The notes under the pieces: model-generated
The model's input: only the letters and a program-made list of their open reading frames with translations
What the model was told of the DNA's origin: nothing
Databases searched by the model: none
Shown here: in pieces, positions 33,372 to 40,727 of the stretch
How the letters are laid out: every line of letters begins with the position of its first letter
Position numbering within the stretch: the stretch's first letter is position 1
Translations under genes and position numbers: made by a program
NCBI RefSeq assembly: GCF_003259935.1
Contig: NZ_QLMH01000021.1
Location: 1-40,727 of the forward strand
Source of the DNA: Paranoxybacillus vitaminiphilus
GTDB lineage: Bacteria; Bacillota; Bacilli; Bacillales; Anoxybacillaceae
DNA: 40,727 nt
Direction of reading: 5' to 3'

Positions 33372-34703
33372 TTAGCTTACTTTTCGTACGGTTGTCTTTG
33401 TTTTTTGTGATTTTATCATTTTATAAACAGGTAAACCAGATAAGGAAAGGAAAATAGAGAAAAGTGAATCTACTGGATTGTAGATGAGCGTACTTCCGAC
33501 AATATATATCGCTCCAAGAATAGCAATCATAGGTGTAACAGGGTATAACGGCACTTTATATAAATGGTTATTGTCCGTACCATTTTTACGAAGCAAGAAG
33601 ACGGCATAAAAAGCTAAACCATAAAATAAGAAAACAGTGAAAATAGCAATATCGGAAAGACGATCAGGGTTCCCGGCTAGCATCATGATGATAGCGATGA
33701 CTAATTGTAAAACGGTTGCTTGAACAGGTGTTTTAAATTTGGGATGTATGCGTGATAACCATTTTGCCCCGGGCAGCAGTTTATCTTCCGCCATCGCGAA
33801 AGGAATGCGCGGGAACGTGAGAATTTTACCGTTTAAAGCACCAAAAATGGAAATAAGAATACCGATAGCAATAAGCTTACCGCCCATTTCACCAAATAAC
33901 AGCGTAGCCGCTTCTTTTGCTGCATTTGGTCCAAGTTCAACAATCTTATTGGCAGGCAAGGTATGCAACATGGCAATATTCACTGACAAGTAAGCAATCA
34001 TTACAATAATAATTCCCGTAATAATCGCTTTCGGCAGCGTTTTAGCAGGGTTTTTCATCTCTCCGGCAACGAAACCAACGTTCATCCAGCCATCATATGC
34101 CCAAAGTGTTGCGAGAACAGCCGCTCCCATACTTATTGTTTGGCTGCTTTCGCTCTCCATGCCAAACACGGGAACATCTCCTTGCCAAATGCCGAAAACA
34201 GCGATAAGAGCAATTGGAACAAGTTTACCAAATGTTGAAAGGCTTTGAACAAAACCGCCGTATTGTGTTCCTAATAAATTTACAATACAAAGAAAAATAA
34301 CAGAAATAATGCCAATGATTGTTTTGCTATTATCGGAAAATCCAAATAAACTGGCCACTAATGATCCGAAGTACAATCCAAGTGCCCCGATAACAGCCGG
34401 ACCGTAGATGATGGTCTGTACCCAGCCGCATAAAAATCCCCAAAACTTTCCGTATACTTCCTCTAAATAAGCATACAATCCACCTGTTTTCGGTATTTTT
34501 ACACTAACTTCCGCGATTGTTAAACCGCTTGCTAGAGTAATAATCCCACCGATTACCCATGCCCATAAAGCCATTGTAGAGTCTCCAGCCAAAGCAATGA
34601 CGCTTCCCGGCTTCATAAAAATTCCTGAGCCGATTACGGTTCCAATAACTAAAGATGTAGCAACAATAAAGCCAATATTTTTCTGCAAGTCTGCTTTGTT
34701 CAT
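33372..34703 (-). CDS. steT: SteT-type amino acid antiporter/permease
   Basis: A 443-aa polytopic APC-superfamily transporter with about 12 membrane helices. The first helix contains the substrate-backbone motif GTVIGSGIFMKPG, and TGGLYAYLEEVYGKFWGFLCGWVQ, LLGTQYGGFVQSL and GALNGKILTFPR closely follow the B. subtilis SteT (YkbA) serine/threonine exchanger, an LAT-like exchanger. The ATG at 34703 is preceded by GGTGGTGG; a GTG four codons earlier is less likely. Exact substrates cannot be read from sequence. It is a single-gene unit bounded by a terminator, and looks like ordinary chromosome. Confidence 0.85.
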   Translation of the reverse strand: MNKADLQKNIGFIVATSLVIGTVIGSGIFMKPGSVIALAGDSTMALWAWVIGGIITLASGLTIAEVSVKIPKTGGLYAYLEEVYGKFWGFLCGWVQTIIYGPAVIGALGLYFGSLVASLFGFSDNSKTIIGIISVIFLCIVNLLGTQYGGFVQSLSTFGKLVPIALIAVFGIWQGDVPVFGMESESSQTISMGAAVLATLWAYDGWMNVGFVAGEMKNPAKTLPKAIITGIIIVMIAYLSVNIAMLHTLPANKIVELGPNAAKEAATLLFGEMGGKLIAIGILISIFGALNGKILTFPRIPFAMAEDKLLPGAKWLSRIHPKFKTPVQATVLQLVIAIIMMLAGNPDRLSDIAIFTVFLFYGLAFYAVFLLRKNGTDNNHLYKVPLYPVTPMIAILGAIYIVGSTLIYNPVDSLFSIFLSLSGLPVYKMIKSQKTKTTVRKVS

Positions 34704-34936
34704 AATGTCCACCACCAGAGATCAAATGTATTTTAATGGTGAACTGATTATAACATGAGATTTTGTGAATTTCCCTTTTTTTGAATATTCATTTTTTGAT
34801 GATAAAAAGAATTGGAGAAGGCAAGTAAAAGAGATATGATGATGCTTAAAAACATTTGTAAGTGAATATTTTACATGAATGAACCATCCGTTTACTTATT
34901 TATTTAAGTAGTTTAACCACGATTCTATTAAATAGA
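34704..34936. other. Upstream region of the exchanger gene
   Basis: Non-coding and AT-rich. Together with the following palindromic repeat it separates steT from the truncated yolD gene. No further feature is resolved. Confidence 0.5.
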
Positions 34937-35049
34937 GAGGCTGACCCAAGAGCAAAGTGTCAGACTCCAGAGCACAATATATAGGGCATAACATTTGATG
35001 AATGATATATTGTGAATTCGCGTGAGGTTAGACACTTATGAGGTCAGCC
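34937..35049. repeat. Palindromic dispersed repeat, copy 2
   Basis: Starts GAGGCTGACC and ends GGTCAGCC; inside are GCACAATATATAGGGC, ATATATTGTGAA and GCGTGAGGTTAGACACTTATGAGG, matching copy 1 throughout. Its right end coincides with the end of the truncated yolD frame. Confidence 0.88.
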
Positions 35050-35268
35050 GCAGTAAGGAGAGGATAGGATGAAAAAAAGAATTGCTTTGGCAAGAGGTTT
35101 AGACTCAGCCATTGCTTTATGAATTACCTCATTTAATTCATCAAATTTCTGCTCATCTAGCAATGGCTTCTCAACCATATGCTGATTAACCTCATAAAGA
35201 TGTTTCAACATTTCCCTATGCTCTGGAATCAAAAATCCTGTCCATTTGATATTTCCTCGATCGCGCAA
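35044..35268 (-). CDS. YolD-like protein, apparently truncated at the C-terminus
   Basis: A 74-aa frame. MRDRGNIKWTGFLIPEHREMLKHLYE and LLDEQKFDELNEVIHKAMAES are typical of the N-terminal two thirds of YolD-like proteins, which are usually about 100-120 aa. The last residues (AKAILFFILSSPYCG) are atypical, and the stop lies inside palindromic repeat copy 2, so the repeat has replaced the C-terminus. It uses a TTG start after AGGAGTGA. It is divergent from the WYL-like gene, with LexA-type boxes in between; YolD-like genes are often SOS-linked and near Y-family polymerase genes, none of which is present here. Confidence 0.7.
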   Translation of the reverse strand: MRDRGNIKWTGFLIPEHREMLKHLYEVNQHMVEKPLLDEQKFDELNEVIHKAMAESKPLAKAILFFILSSPYCG

Positions 35269-35308
35269 TGCTAATCACTCCTGTTGTTAAATTCATCCTA
35301 ATTTTATA

Positions 35309-35351
35309 CGAAAATATGTTCGTGTTTCAATCGATTTAAGAACGTTTGTTC
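35309..35351. promoter_or_regulatory. Two LexA (SOS) box-like operators in a divergent promoter
   Basis: CGAAAATATGTTCG (35309-35322) and GAACGTTTGTTC (35340-35351) both resemble the Bacillus LexA box CGAAC-N4-GTTCG. The second lies just before a TATAAT (35355-35360), where bound LexA would block transcription of the plus-strand gene; the first is placed to control the minus-strand yolD-like gene. Confidence 0.7.
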
Positions 35352-35381
35352 ACTTATAATATAATCAAAGGAGTGAACGTT

Positions 35382-35603
35382 ATGAAAGGGTTATTGCTTA
35401 ATGCGTTAGCCATGAATAAGCCTTTAGAAATGATTTATTTAAGCGAAAAAGGTCAATTTAGTCAACGAGTTATTGTTTTAGAAGAGGTGGGAGATACACA
35501 TATCAAGGCGTTTTGTAAGCTGAGAAACCAACATTGTTTTTTCAAATTGAGTAACATTTTATCGATTCGTCTTGCAAAAGAAAAACGCAAAAGAGTGGGT
35601 TAA
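35382..35603 (+). CDS. Small WYL-like domain protein, partner of the yolD-like gene
   Basis: A 73-aa protein: MKGLLLNALAMNKPLEMIYLSEKGQFSQRVIVLEEV, then HIKAFCKLRNQHCFFKLSNILSIRLAKEKRKR. The strand order and the C-terminal FKLSNILSIRL resemble single-domain WYL proteins often paired with YolD. AAAGGAGTG precedes the ATG at 35382; the 12 upstream in-frame codons carry the promoter and are not coding. A LexA-type box next to TATAAT predicts induction by DNA damage. Function is not known. Confidence 0.7.
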   Translation: MKGLLLNALAMNKPLEMIYLSEKGQFSQRVIVLEEVGDTHIKAFCKLRNQHCFFKLSNILSIRLAKEKRKRVG

Positions 35604-35652
35604 GTTGAAGTTATGGAACGAATCTTAAAAGAGATTGAAAATTGATTGTATA

Positions 35653-35688
35653 AAAAATCCTCTGTTGTTTTACAGGGATTTTTTTATT
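35653..35688 (+). terminator. Terminator
   Basis: AAAAATCCTCTGT pairs with ACAGGGATTTTTTT; ends the WYL-like gene. Confidence 0.85.
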
Positions 35689-35771
35689 TTTATACCAAAT
35701 TTCAGCAATATTTTTATGAATATTTTGGTAATTTTGATTTGAAAAGTTTAAAGGTGGAGGAATGATGAGTA

Positions 35772-36977
35772 ATGTATGTTGTAGATGCCAGTGGACGATA
35801 TTATTATCCATCTAATTACACAAATTATCTCTGGAGTGGCCAAACCCTGAGAAAAGGGGATCGAGGTGAATACGTAAAAACTTTACAATCGTGGTTGCAT
35901 AAAGCGGGATTTAATCCTGGGGCAATTGACGGAATTTATGGAACTAATACTGAAAAAGCTGTGAAGGAATTTCAGAGGAGGGTTGGAATTACAGCTGATG
36001 GTATTGCAGGAAAGCAGACATATAACGCTCTACAAAGTTATTTAAGAACACAAACATCTACTTCTAAATCTACTTCATCTACGAGTAATAACAGAAATGA
36101 TTGGACAGGTCAGACTCTCAGAAAAGGAAGTCAAGGAGAAGCAGTAAAAGATTTACAAAGAATGTTAAATTCTGTAGGATATAATGTTAAAGTTGATGGT
36201 ATATATGGTTCTGAGACAGAGGGAGCTGTGAAAAACTTTCAAAAATCCGTAGGTCTTCAAGTAGATGGAATTGCTGGGAAAAATACTTATAATGCATTGG
36301 ATAAAAAGATTGAACTGATAAAAACTCAAAAAAATACTTATCAAAATCCAAGACCGCAGATTATTAACAAGGAAATAGATATAAAGCGTGTTGCTGATGC
36401 GGTCCATTATATTAATTCAGGTCCTTTGAAAGCTAAGCTTGAACAATTCCTTGATCTTAAGCTAGAAATTAGTTTTGATCAATCAATGAGAGTAACACAA
36501 AATGGGAAAACAATTAAATTCACTACACCTACAGGAGATACCCTACAATTAGATACAAGTAATTTGCTTAAAGCAAAACTTAATAATACCGTATTATACG
36601 AAAGGAATTATACAGAGACTGTAGAATACGGAAATACCAAATTTGAATCAAAATATTTTACACTATTAGATGCTCTGAAACCTGATGCACTTCAACCTGA
36701 TGGGTATTATTTGATGGCAAGCTCTACTCACTCATTGATACAAGATATTGATTTCTCAAATTTTCTTGGGTTGAAAACAAAAAAAGGATTTGAAAACCTA
36801 AAAATAACATTAAAAATGGAACTAACACAAAATTATAAAGTGAAGAAAGAATATTACGATTCAATGAGTGCAATATTTGCAGCAGCTGCATCGACAGGTA
36901 AAATAGCAGAAAAGGGTGTTGAAAAATTTGTGGATTTTATTACCAAAAATATAAAAAATCCGAAAGCTGTATTTTAA
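35772..36977 (+). CDS. Protein with two peptidoglycan-binding domains
   Basis: A 401-aa protein. Two peptidoglycan-binding (PG_binding_1) domains are clear: residues ~22-95 ([48 protein letters not shown]) and ~112-176 ([45 protein letters not shown]), joined by a Ser/Thr linker. The C-terminal ~200 residues match no family that I recognise and contain no hydrolase motif. No signal peptide is seen, so export is unclear. GGTGGAGG lies about 12 bases before the ATG, with other ATGs out of frame in between. The next gene begins ~95 bases later and encodes a membrane protein; the two may work together at the wall. Confidence 0.8.
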   Translation: MYVVDASGRYYYPSNYTNYLWSGQTLRKGDRGEYVKTLQSWLHKAGFNPGAIDGIYGTNTEKAVKEFQRRVGITADGIAGKQTYNALQSYLRTQTSTSKSTSSTSNNRNDWTGQTLRKGSQGEAVKDLQRMLNSVGYNVKVDGIYGSETEGAVKNFQKSVGLQVDGIAGKNTYNALDKKIELIKTQKNTYQNPRPQIINKEIDIKRVADAVHYINSGPLKAKLEQFLDLKLEISFDQSMRVTQNGKTIKFTTPTGDTLQLDTSNLLKAKLNNTVLYERNYTETVEYGNTKFESKYFTLLDALKPDALQPDGYYLMASSTHSLIQDIDFSNFLGLKTKKGFENLKITLKMELTQNYKVKKEYYDSMSAIFAAAASTGKIAEKGVEKFVDFITKNIKNPKAVF

Positions 36978-37070
36978 TAGGTGAGTCCCTTTCTAAACCT
37001 TTACAACGTTGTGTTTATTAAGTTACATTTATTTTGGACGTGGTTTGAATAAACTTAGGAGGGGATTCAT

Positions 37071-37679
37071 ATCAAAAAAGTTCAATTTATTTTTTTATTA
37101 TTAGTTACACTAATAATAAGTTTAATTCCTCAAATTACCTTTGCTAATGAGGAGAACAATTGGATTATTCGCCATATTTTATTAGATTATAAAATTGAAG
37201 AAACAAGTAAAACCTTAAAGGTATATTATGTCCAAATTCAACAGCAAAAAGGAAAAGAACCGATTATCGATCCTTATTTTGTAAAAAAGATTTATTTGGA
37301 TGAAAGTAGAGATATAAGCAATAAAAACCTGAAAGAGTTTGTAGAAAATGATCAAAGTCTTTATTATGATATTTATATAAACGACGAAATATTAGGAATA
37401 AGAGCACCAATTTTTGCGGATCTTAGTAAAAAGAAATTATCTGAAGATGAGATTCAGCCTTATATTAACAAGGCGTTGGAGACAATAAAAAGGGATTTTG
37501 AAAACCCGCCAAGTAAAGAAGAAATCGACAAGCAAATAAATGAGAAAATGGAAAAATTTAATCCTCAAGTGCAACAACAGGATTATTCAATAATGAAATT
37601 TATCTTTATGCTAATTGGATTTTTATTAGTCTTTAGTATTTTTATAGCTCTTAGAAATATGAAAAACAGAAAAAAGTAA
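37071..37679 (+). CDS. Signal-peptide, C-terminal membrane-anchored protein with apparent AUC start
   Basis: A ~202-aa protein, family not recognised. Frame and ribosome binding site point to a start at ATC (37071): AGGAGGGG at 37057-37064, six bases, then ATC AAA AAA, giving a typical signal peptide (KKVQFIFLLLVTLIISLIPQITFA). No ATG, GTG or TTG is present near that site in frame; the first alternative is TTG at about 37296, which would remove a clearly protein-like 75 residues. The C-terminal part has an acidic helical stretch and a membrane anchor (FIFMLIGFLLVFSIFIAL) followed by KNRKK. The rare start may be genuine, or an ATG-to-ATC mutation or base error. Confidence 0.65.
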   Translation: MKKVQFIFLLLVTLIISLIPQITFANEENNWIIRHILLDYKIEETSKTLKVYYVQIQQQKGKEPIIDPYFVKKIYLDESRDISNKNLKEFVENDQSLYYDIYINDEILGIRAPIFADLSKKKLSEDEIQPYINKALETIKRDFENPPSKEEIDKQINEKMEKFNPQVQQQDYSIMKFIFMLIGFLLVFSIFIALRNMKNRKK

Positions 37680-37689
37680 TATTTTAGGT

Positions 37690-37722
37690 ATGAGTCTGCT
37701 CGTTTTGAGTAGGCTCTTTTTT
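37690..37722 (+). terminator. Terminator
   Basis: GAGTCTGCTC and GAGTAGGCTC form an imperfect hairpin followed by TTTTTT. Confidence 0.6.
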
Positions 37723-37878
37723 ATCCATATTTCATGGATTGGCCTATTTAGCTCTTGACAGATTACATATACAACGAAAAGGGGAGTAGATGATATACTG
37801 AATACAAAAGAGAGGTTAGAGAAGTTACTTAGCAAGTTTGATGAAACAAAATTAAAATGTGTATAGGGTATATAGTTG

Positions 37879-38028
37879 TATCAGTATGATAGAAGTTCAA
37901 CCCTCATGTCCGCTTACAAAAGCATCAAAGATGAAAAATTCCGCTACTATATCCTCAAGCAAAAATCTGATGTATTCCATGCGATGAAAAGTTTCTTTAA
38001 GAAAGAGGAGAGCAAGGCTTATACGTAA
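37879..38028 (+). pseudogene. yhbH: yhbH 3' fragment (second copy)
   Basis: The last ~150 bases of yhbH recur here: [20 protein letters not shown], then [20 protein letters not shown], ending at a TAA. Identity to 32937-33084 is high (most differences are third-position), but the final residues differ. Similarity starts abruptly at about 37879. It has no start and cannot be functional. A hairpin terminator (CCCTGC/GCGGGG, T run) follows. Confidence 0.92.
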
Positions 38029-38358
38029 AATCCCTGCGTGAAGCGGGGGTTTTTGCTTTATAGGTGGTTTTGTTTTTTCAAAAGTGACATTTATTAAGGC
38101 AGAGCAGTCATGTGAAGCATATCTATTATATTGTGCGGTTTAGGATTACTTTTTTAGTTCAGTGTGCTTTGAGCGATAATAAGCGGATGGATGTATGAAA
38201 GAGGTGCTGTCACATGACGAAAAGCAAGAGACAGCACCTCTTTATTGTTAAGAAAACAGCTGTTATATTAGCCAAATTCAACATGTTCGCCGATTCATCT
38301 CCCACTTCTAAGCGTGCAGGGGGGAGGAGGTTCATTCGACAATATGACAAGCAAAAAA
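38029..38358. other. Non-coding gap with terminators and a hairpin block
   Basis: Holds the terminator after the yhbH fragment (~38030-38055), a perfect 10-base stem GAGGTGCTGT (38201-38210) / ACAGCACCTC (38231-38240) followed by TTTATT, and an imperfect palindrome CTCCCACTTC...GCAGGGGGGAG (38300-38325) similar to the block at 33179. No gene is seen. Confidence 0.6.
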
Positions 38359-39078
38359 CTAGTTTTTCGTTTCAGCATCTGGAGCCGTTTTTTCAATCGT
38401 TTCAATCATAGCAAAAATCGGTTCAAGAACTTCCTGATCGCGGGGAGTATGAATGATTACAAGCATCGGTGTTTTTTCCTTTATCCAAAGAACGTTTACT
38501 GCCGTATCTTCCGTATATGCCTTCCACCAAACCGCGTCTTTTAATATTCCGTTTAGTCCTGTCGTTTCATTGTGATATACTTCAGAGGATACCGTTTTTG
38601 CATGGTCCTCTACCATTTTTGTATAATCAACTTCAGCATCTTCTGGATAAATTAAACGGATTCGCACAAATAAGTCGTCCTTTAAAAGAACATCAGAGTT
38701 TGGTTCCTCTGCTTCCAGTTCCCAACCTTCAAATACGTACATCGAAAACCCTTGATTATCGCTAGTTTTAAGAAAAGCGGTTTCTTCATGTGTTTTTCCA
38801 TCTATTGTATAAGATAGTTGTTTTTCCAACAGGCGAACGGGTTGTTCATCTTGATCGTTCTCGTTCTTTGAAGCTTCCGCGGTTTTGCTGTTACTTGTAG
38901 GTTCATCTTCTTTTTTTGGATTTTCCGCAGGTTCATTGTCGAGTGTTGTATCATTATCTTTCTGCTCTTCTGCCGGTTGGCTGCTATTTACCGGTTTATT
39001 ATCTTCTTTTGTTCCACATCCAGAAATAAGCGAAAGTACCAATACTAACATAGTTAAAATTTTCCATCTGTTTTTCAT
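38359..39078 (-). CDS. Putative lipoprotein
   Basis: A 239-aa lipoprotein. The signal peptide ends in a lipobox (LVLSLISGC), giving an acylated cysteine near residue 21. A long polar, acidic, low-complexity linker (~22-85, rich in E, D, N, S, K) leads to a compact domain of about 140 residues (QLSYTIDGKTHEETAFLKTS, FEGWELEAEEPNSDVLL, WWKAYTEDTAVNVLWIKE) with no motif that I recognise. GGGAGG precedes the ATG at 39078; eleven upstream in-frame codons are not needed. It stands alone and looks like ordinary chromosome. Confidence 0.75.
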   Translation of the reverse strand: MKNRWKILTMLVLVLSLISGCGTKEDNKPVNSSQPAEEQKDNDTTLDNEPAENPKKEDEPTSNSKTAEASKNENDQDEQPVRLLEKQLSYTIDGKTHEETAFLKTSDNQGFSMYVFEGWELEAEEPNSDVLLKDDLFVRIRLIYPEDAEVDYTKMVEDHAKTVSSEVYHNETTGLNGILKDAVWWKAYTEDTAVNVLWIKEKTPMLVIIHTPRDQEVLEPIFAMIETIEKTAPDAETKN

Positions 39079-39318
39079 AGAAGAATTTCCTCCCTTGGGA
39101 TTAAAATACACTGCTATAAAATTAGTCGAAATATTGGTTGGAGCGTTACAATAAATAAAGAGTAATGAACGTTTTTTCTGCTAAAATATTACCAGAAAAG
39201 TATAAGCAAGGGAATAGTATATGAGTTTATTCAAGAAGGGACTACATCTGCAGCGAATATTGTTTTGATCTATAAAATGTACGGTTTAAGCAGTTGCGCC
39301 ATTTGATCATGGAAGGCG
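39079..39318. other. Non-coding gap upstream of the lipoprotein gene
   Basis: Promoter region of the lipoprotein gene. A short frame around 39220-39294 (VYEFIQEGTTSAANIVLIYK) has no start or ribosome binding site and may be a relic. Confidence 0.4.
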
Positions 39319-39415
39319 GAGGCTGACCCGAAAGCAAAGAATCATGCCCCGCAAATATATAGGACTAACATCATATTGTGAAATACATGTGAGGTCAGAC
39401 ACTTACAGGCCAGCC
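39319..39415. repeat. Palindromic dispersed repeat, copy 3
   Basis: Starts GAGGCTGACC and ends GGCCAGCC; inside are AAATATATAGGAC, CATATTGTGAAA and ATGTGAGGTCAGACACTTA. It is about 15-20 bases shorter than copies 1 and 2, through deletions in the loop. Confidence 0.85.
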
Positions 39416-39520
39416 CCGTAAAATGGCTAAACTGCTTGTAGAAACATATAAGCGAATTGAATGTTCTTTTTTATAGCGACTGCGTGTAGAAAAGCATTGT
39501 TTTCCAGACCGGAGCATGAT

Positions 39521-39655
39521 TTACATGAAGAAGGTTTTAAAAGGGTCATTTTCGTTATAATATTCTCGTTCTGATTGTGCATTCGTTTTTATGGCAATGT
39601 GTGCTCCGCCCCAAACTATAAGACATAAAAGAAGGTAAACAAAAATTCCAAGCAT
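39521..39655 (-). CDS. Small membrane protein (44 aa)
   Basis: A 44-residue frame starting MLGIFVYLLLCLIVWGGAHI and ending NENDPFKTFFM. It has one transmembrane segment near the N-terminus and a polar tail. AAGGAGGAGTCAAG before the ATG is close to a perfect ribosome binding site, the main argument that it is real. It is divergent from the LacI-type gene, with about 75 bases between them. Family not recognised. Confidence 0.6.
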   Translation of the reverse strand: MLGIFVYLLLCLIVWGGAHIAIKTNAQSEREYYNENDPFKTFFM

Positions 39656-39730
39656 CTTGACTCCTCCTTATATATAGTTTATTGAAACTATAATGTATGA
39701 AACGCATTTCAATGCAATACTAAAAAGGTG

Positions 39731-40636
39731 ATGAAAGTGGGAAATATTCGGGAAATTGCGAAATTGGCAGGTGTGTCTGTTGCTACCGTTTCACGCGTGT
39801 TAAATCATTATCCATATGTAAAAGAGGAAAAACGAAAAGCGGTATGGGAGGCCATTGAAAAGCTAAATTATACAAGAAATATTAATGCTGTTCATCTTTC
39901 GAGAGGAAAAACATCGATTATTGGTATTATCATACCGTATGTGAATCATCCATATTTCAGCACAATTACAGAGGGGATAGCAGCTGAAGCATTAAGAAAT
40001 GGCTATCATCTACTACTATTTCAAACGAACTATGATATAAAAAAAGAAATCGATGCTCTTGAAATGCTCAAAATGAAACAAGTTGACGGCATCATTATTT
40101 GTTCAAGAACAGTTGATTGGGAACGAATAGAAGCATACAGCCAATATGGTCCTATTGTTTTGTGCGAAGATGTGAAAGGAAGAAATCTCTCTTCTGTATC
40201 TATCGATCATTATTATGCTTTTTTGATGGGGATGAACTATTTGATTAAAAAAGGTCATCGCAAAATTGGATATTGTATTGGAAGAATAACAGGAACAAAT
40301 AGTAAAGCCCGTCAAGCAGCTTACCAAGAAGCGTTAAAACAAATCAACGAACGCCCCCGGCCGGAATGGATATTTGACCAATGTCTTTATATCGAAGATG
40401 GAGAAAGAGTCGTGGCATCTTTGCTGAGAATGAAGGAAAGACCGACGGCATTATTAGTGTCAAGCGATCAAGTAGCGGCGGGAATTATAACGTTTGGAAA
40501 AAACAAAGGCTTAAAAATACCTGAGAATCTTGCGGTGCTTAGTTTTGATAATCATCCGATTTCCGAAGCACTCAATATAACGACTATCGAACTGCCGTTA
40601 TCAGTTATGGGAAAGAAAGCGTTTCATATGATATAG
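39731..40636 (+). CDS. LacI-family transcriptional regulator, C-terminally truncated
   Basis: A ~301-aa LacI/GalR regulator, close in style to DegA. The N-terminal helix-turn-helix and hinge are intact (NIREIAKLAGVSVATVSRVL), followed by a periplasmic-binding-protein-like effector domain (IGIIIPYVNHPYFSTITEGI, VDGIIICSR, TALLVSSDQVAAGI, VLSFDNHPISE). The protein ends at GKKAFHMI, about 30 residues short of the family's usual 330-340, and an IS607-type recombinase frame begins 14 bases later, so the end was probably removed by insertion. AAAAAGGTG lies just before; ATG at 39731 or GTG at 39737 is the start. Missing the last strand may impair effector control. Confidence 0.85.
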   Translation: MKVGNIREIAKLAGVSVATVSRVLNHYPYVKEEKRKAVWEAIEKLNYTRNINAVHLSRGKTSIIGIIIPYVNHPYFSTITEGIAAEALRNGYHLLLFQTNYDIKKEIDALEMLKMKQVDGIIICSRTVDWERIEAYSQYGPIVLCEDVKGRNLSSVSIDHYYAFLMGMNYLIKKGHRKIGYCIGRITGTNSKARQAAYQEALKQINERPRPEWIFDQCLYIEDGERVVASLLRMKERPTALLVSSDQVAAGIITFGKNKGLKIPENLAVLSFDNHPISEALNITTIELPLSVMGKKAFHMI

Positions 40637-40649
40637 TGTTTATTCATTA

Positions 40650-40727
40650 TTGTTTGATGGTGTAGAAAGAAAAACATATATATACGCAAGGGTATCCACG
40701 CCTAAACAAAAGAAAGATTTAGAAAAT
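40650..40727 (+). CDS. Start of an IS607-type serine recombinase (partial, cut by window end)
   Basis: The frame open from 40632 to the window end encodes KTYIYARVSTPKQKKDLEN, the N-terminal signature of serine resolvases with the catalytic serine in YARVST, of the IS607 TnpA type. The MerR-like helix-turn-helix that normally precedes this in IS607 TnpA is absent; TTG at 40650 is a possible start, or the gene is 5'-truncated. It follows the shortened LacI-type gene directly. The remainder lies outside the window. Confidence 0.7.
   Translation, partial: MFDGVERKTYIYARVSTPKQKKDLEN

Noticed and set aside
37795-37866. Short frame (NTKERLEKLLSKFDETKLKCV)
   Set aside because: Preceded by GGGAG but lacks a normal start codon; perhaps a relic.
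39220-39294. Relic of a transposase or regulator (YEFIQEGTTSAANIV)
   Set aside because: Too short and without start; family not identifiable.

Overview
The window is AT-rich DNA from a spore-forming member of the Bacillaceae. The best clues are a sporulation pair, a 3' fragment of prkA followed by intact yhbH, plus a SteT-type amino acid exchanger, a YolD/WYL-like pair with LexA-type boxes, and strong Bacillus-style Shine-Dalgarno sequences. A thermophilic relative such as Parageobacillus or Anoxybacillus is a guess from the style of the proteins and is not proven here. No tRNA, rRNA or cas gene was seen.

Layout. (1) 0.3-10.2 kb is a defence block: a DUF2971 protein, a convergent PHP/SMC-like ATPase of the TrlF type, and a complete type I restriction-modification operon (hsdM, hsdS, hsdR). 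(2) 10.3-15.7 kb looks like the replication/recombination core of an integrated plasmid-like element: a small protein, a tyrosine recombinase with an adjacent inverted-repeat site, a large primase-helicase-type replication protein behind a leader that can hide its ribosome binding site, and an iteron-like cluster. (3) 15.7-22 kb is accessory cargo: small membrane proteins, a membrane-anchored PIN-domain protein, a protein with EESLR-type repeats, an HEIGH metalloprotease and a secreted SLH-CAP protein. (4) 22.1-29.5 kb is a second defence-like block: an AlbA_2/Schlafen-type protein followed by an array of ten TTAGTTA heptamers, a small operon ending in a PD-(D/E)XK-like protein, a two-gene minus-strand operon (unknown protein plus PD-(D/E)XK-like protein) preceded by a GC-rich structured RNA with its own promoter and terminator, and a PemK/MazF-like protein. 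(5) 29.7-40.7 kb is rearranged chromosome: an SLH-CAP remnant, a 5'-truncated prkA, yhbH, steT, a truncated yolD with a WYL-like partner, a peptidoglycan-binding protein, a membrane protein with an apparent AUC start, a second yhbH 3' fragment, a lipoprotein, a LacI-type regulator cut short, and the start of an IS607-type serine recombinase at the edge.

The candidate for an undescribed system is the 26.3-29.5 kb cluster. On the minus strand it reads: PemK/MazF-like gene, palindromic operator and promoter, a ~135-nt GC-rich RNA with two copies of a 17-nt repeat 52 nt apart, a strong intrinsic terminator, then a 395-aa unknown protein closely coupled to a nuclease-like protein. The order promoter, repeat RNA, terminator, protein resembles type III toxin-antitoxin loci, but the proteins do not match the known toxins by eye. 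Three copies of a ~110-bp palindromic repeat, a duplicated yhbH end and a ~50-bp sequence that precedes two truncated genes show that the right third has been heavily rearranged.
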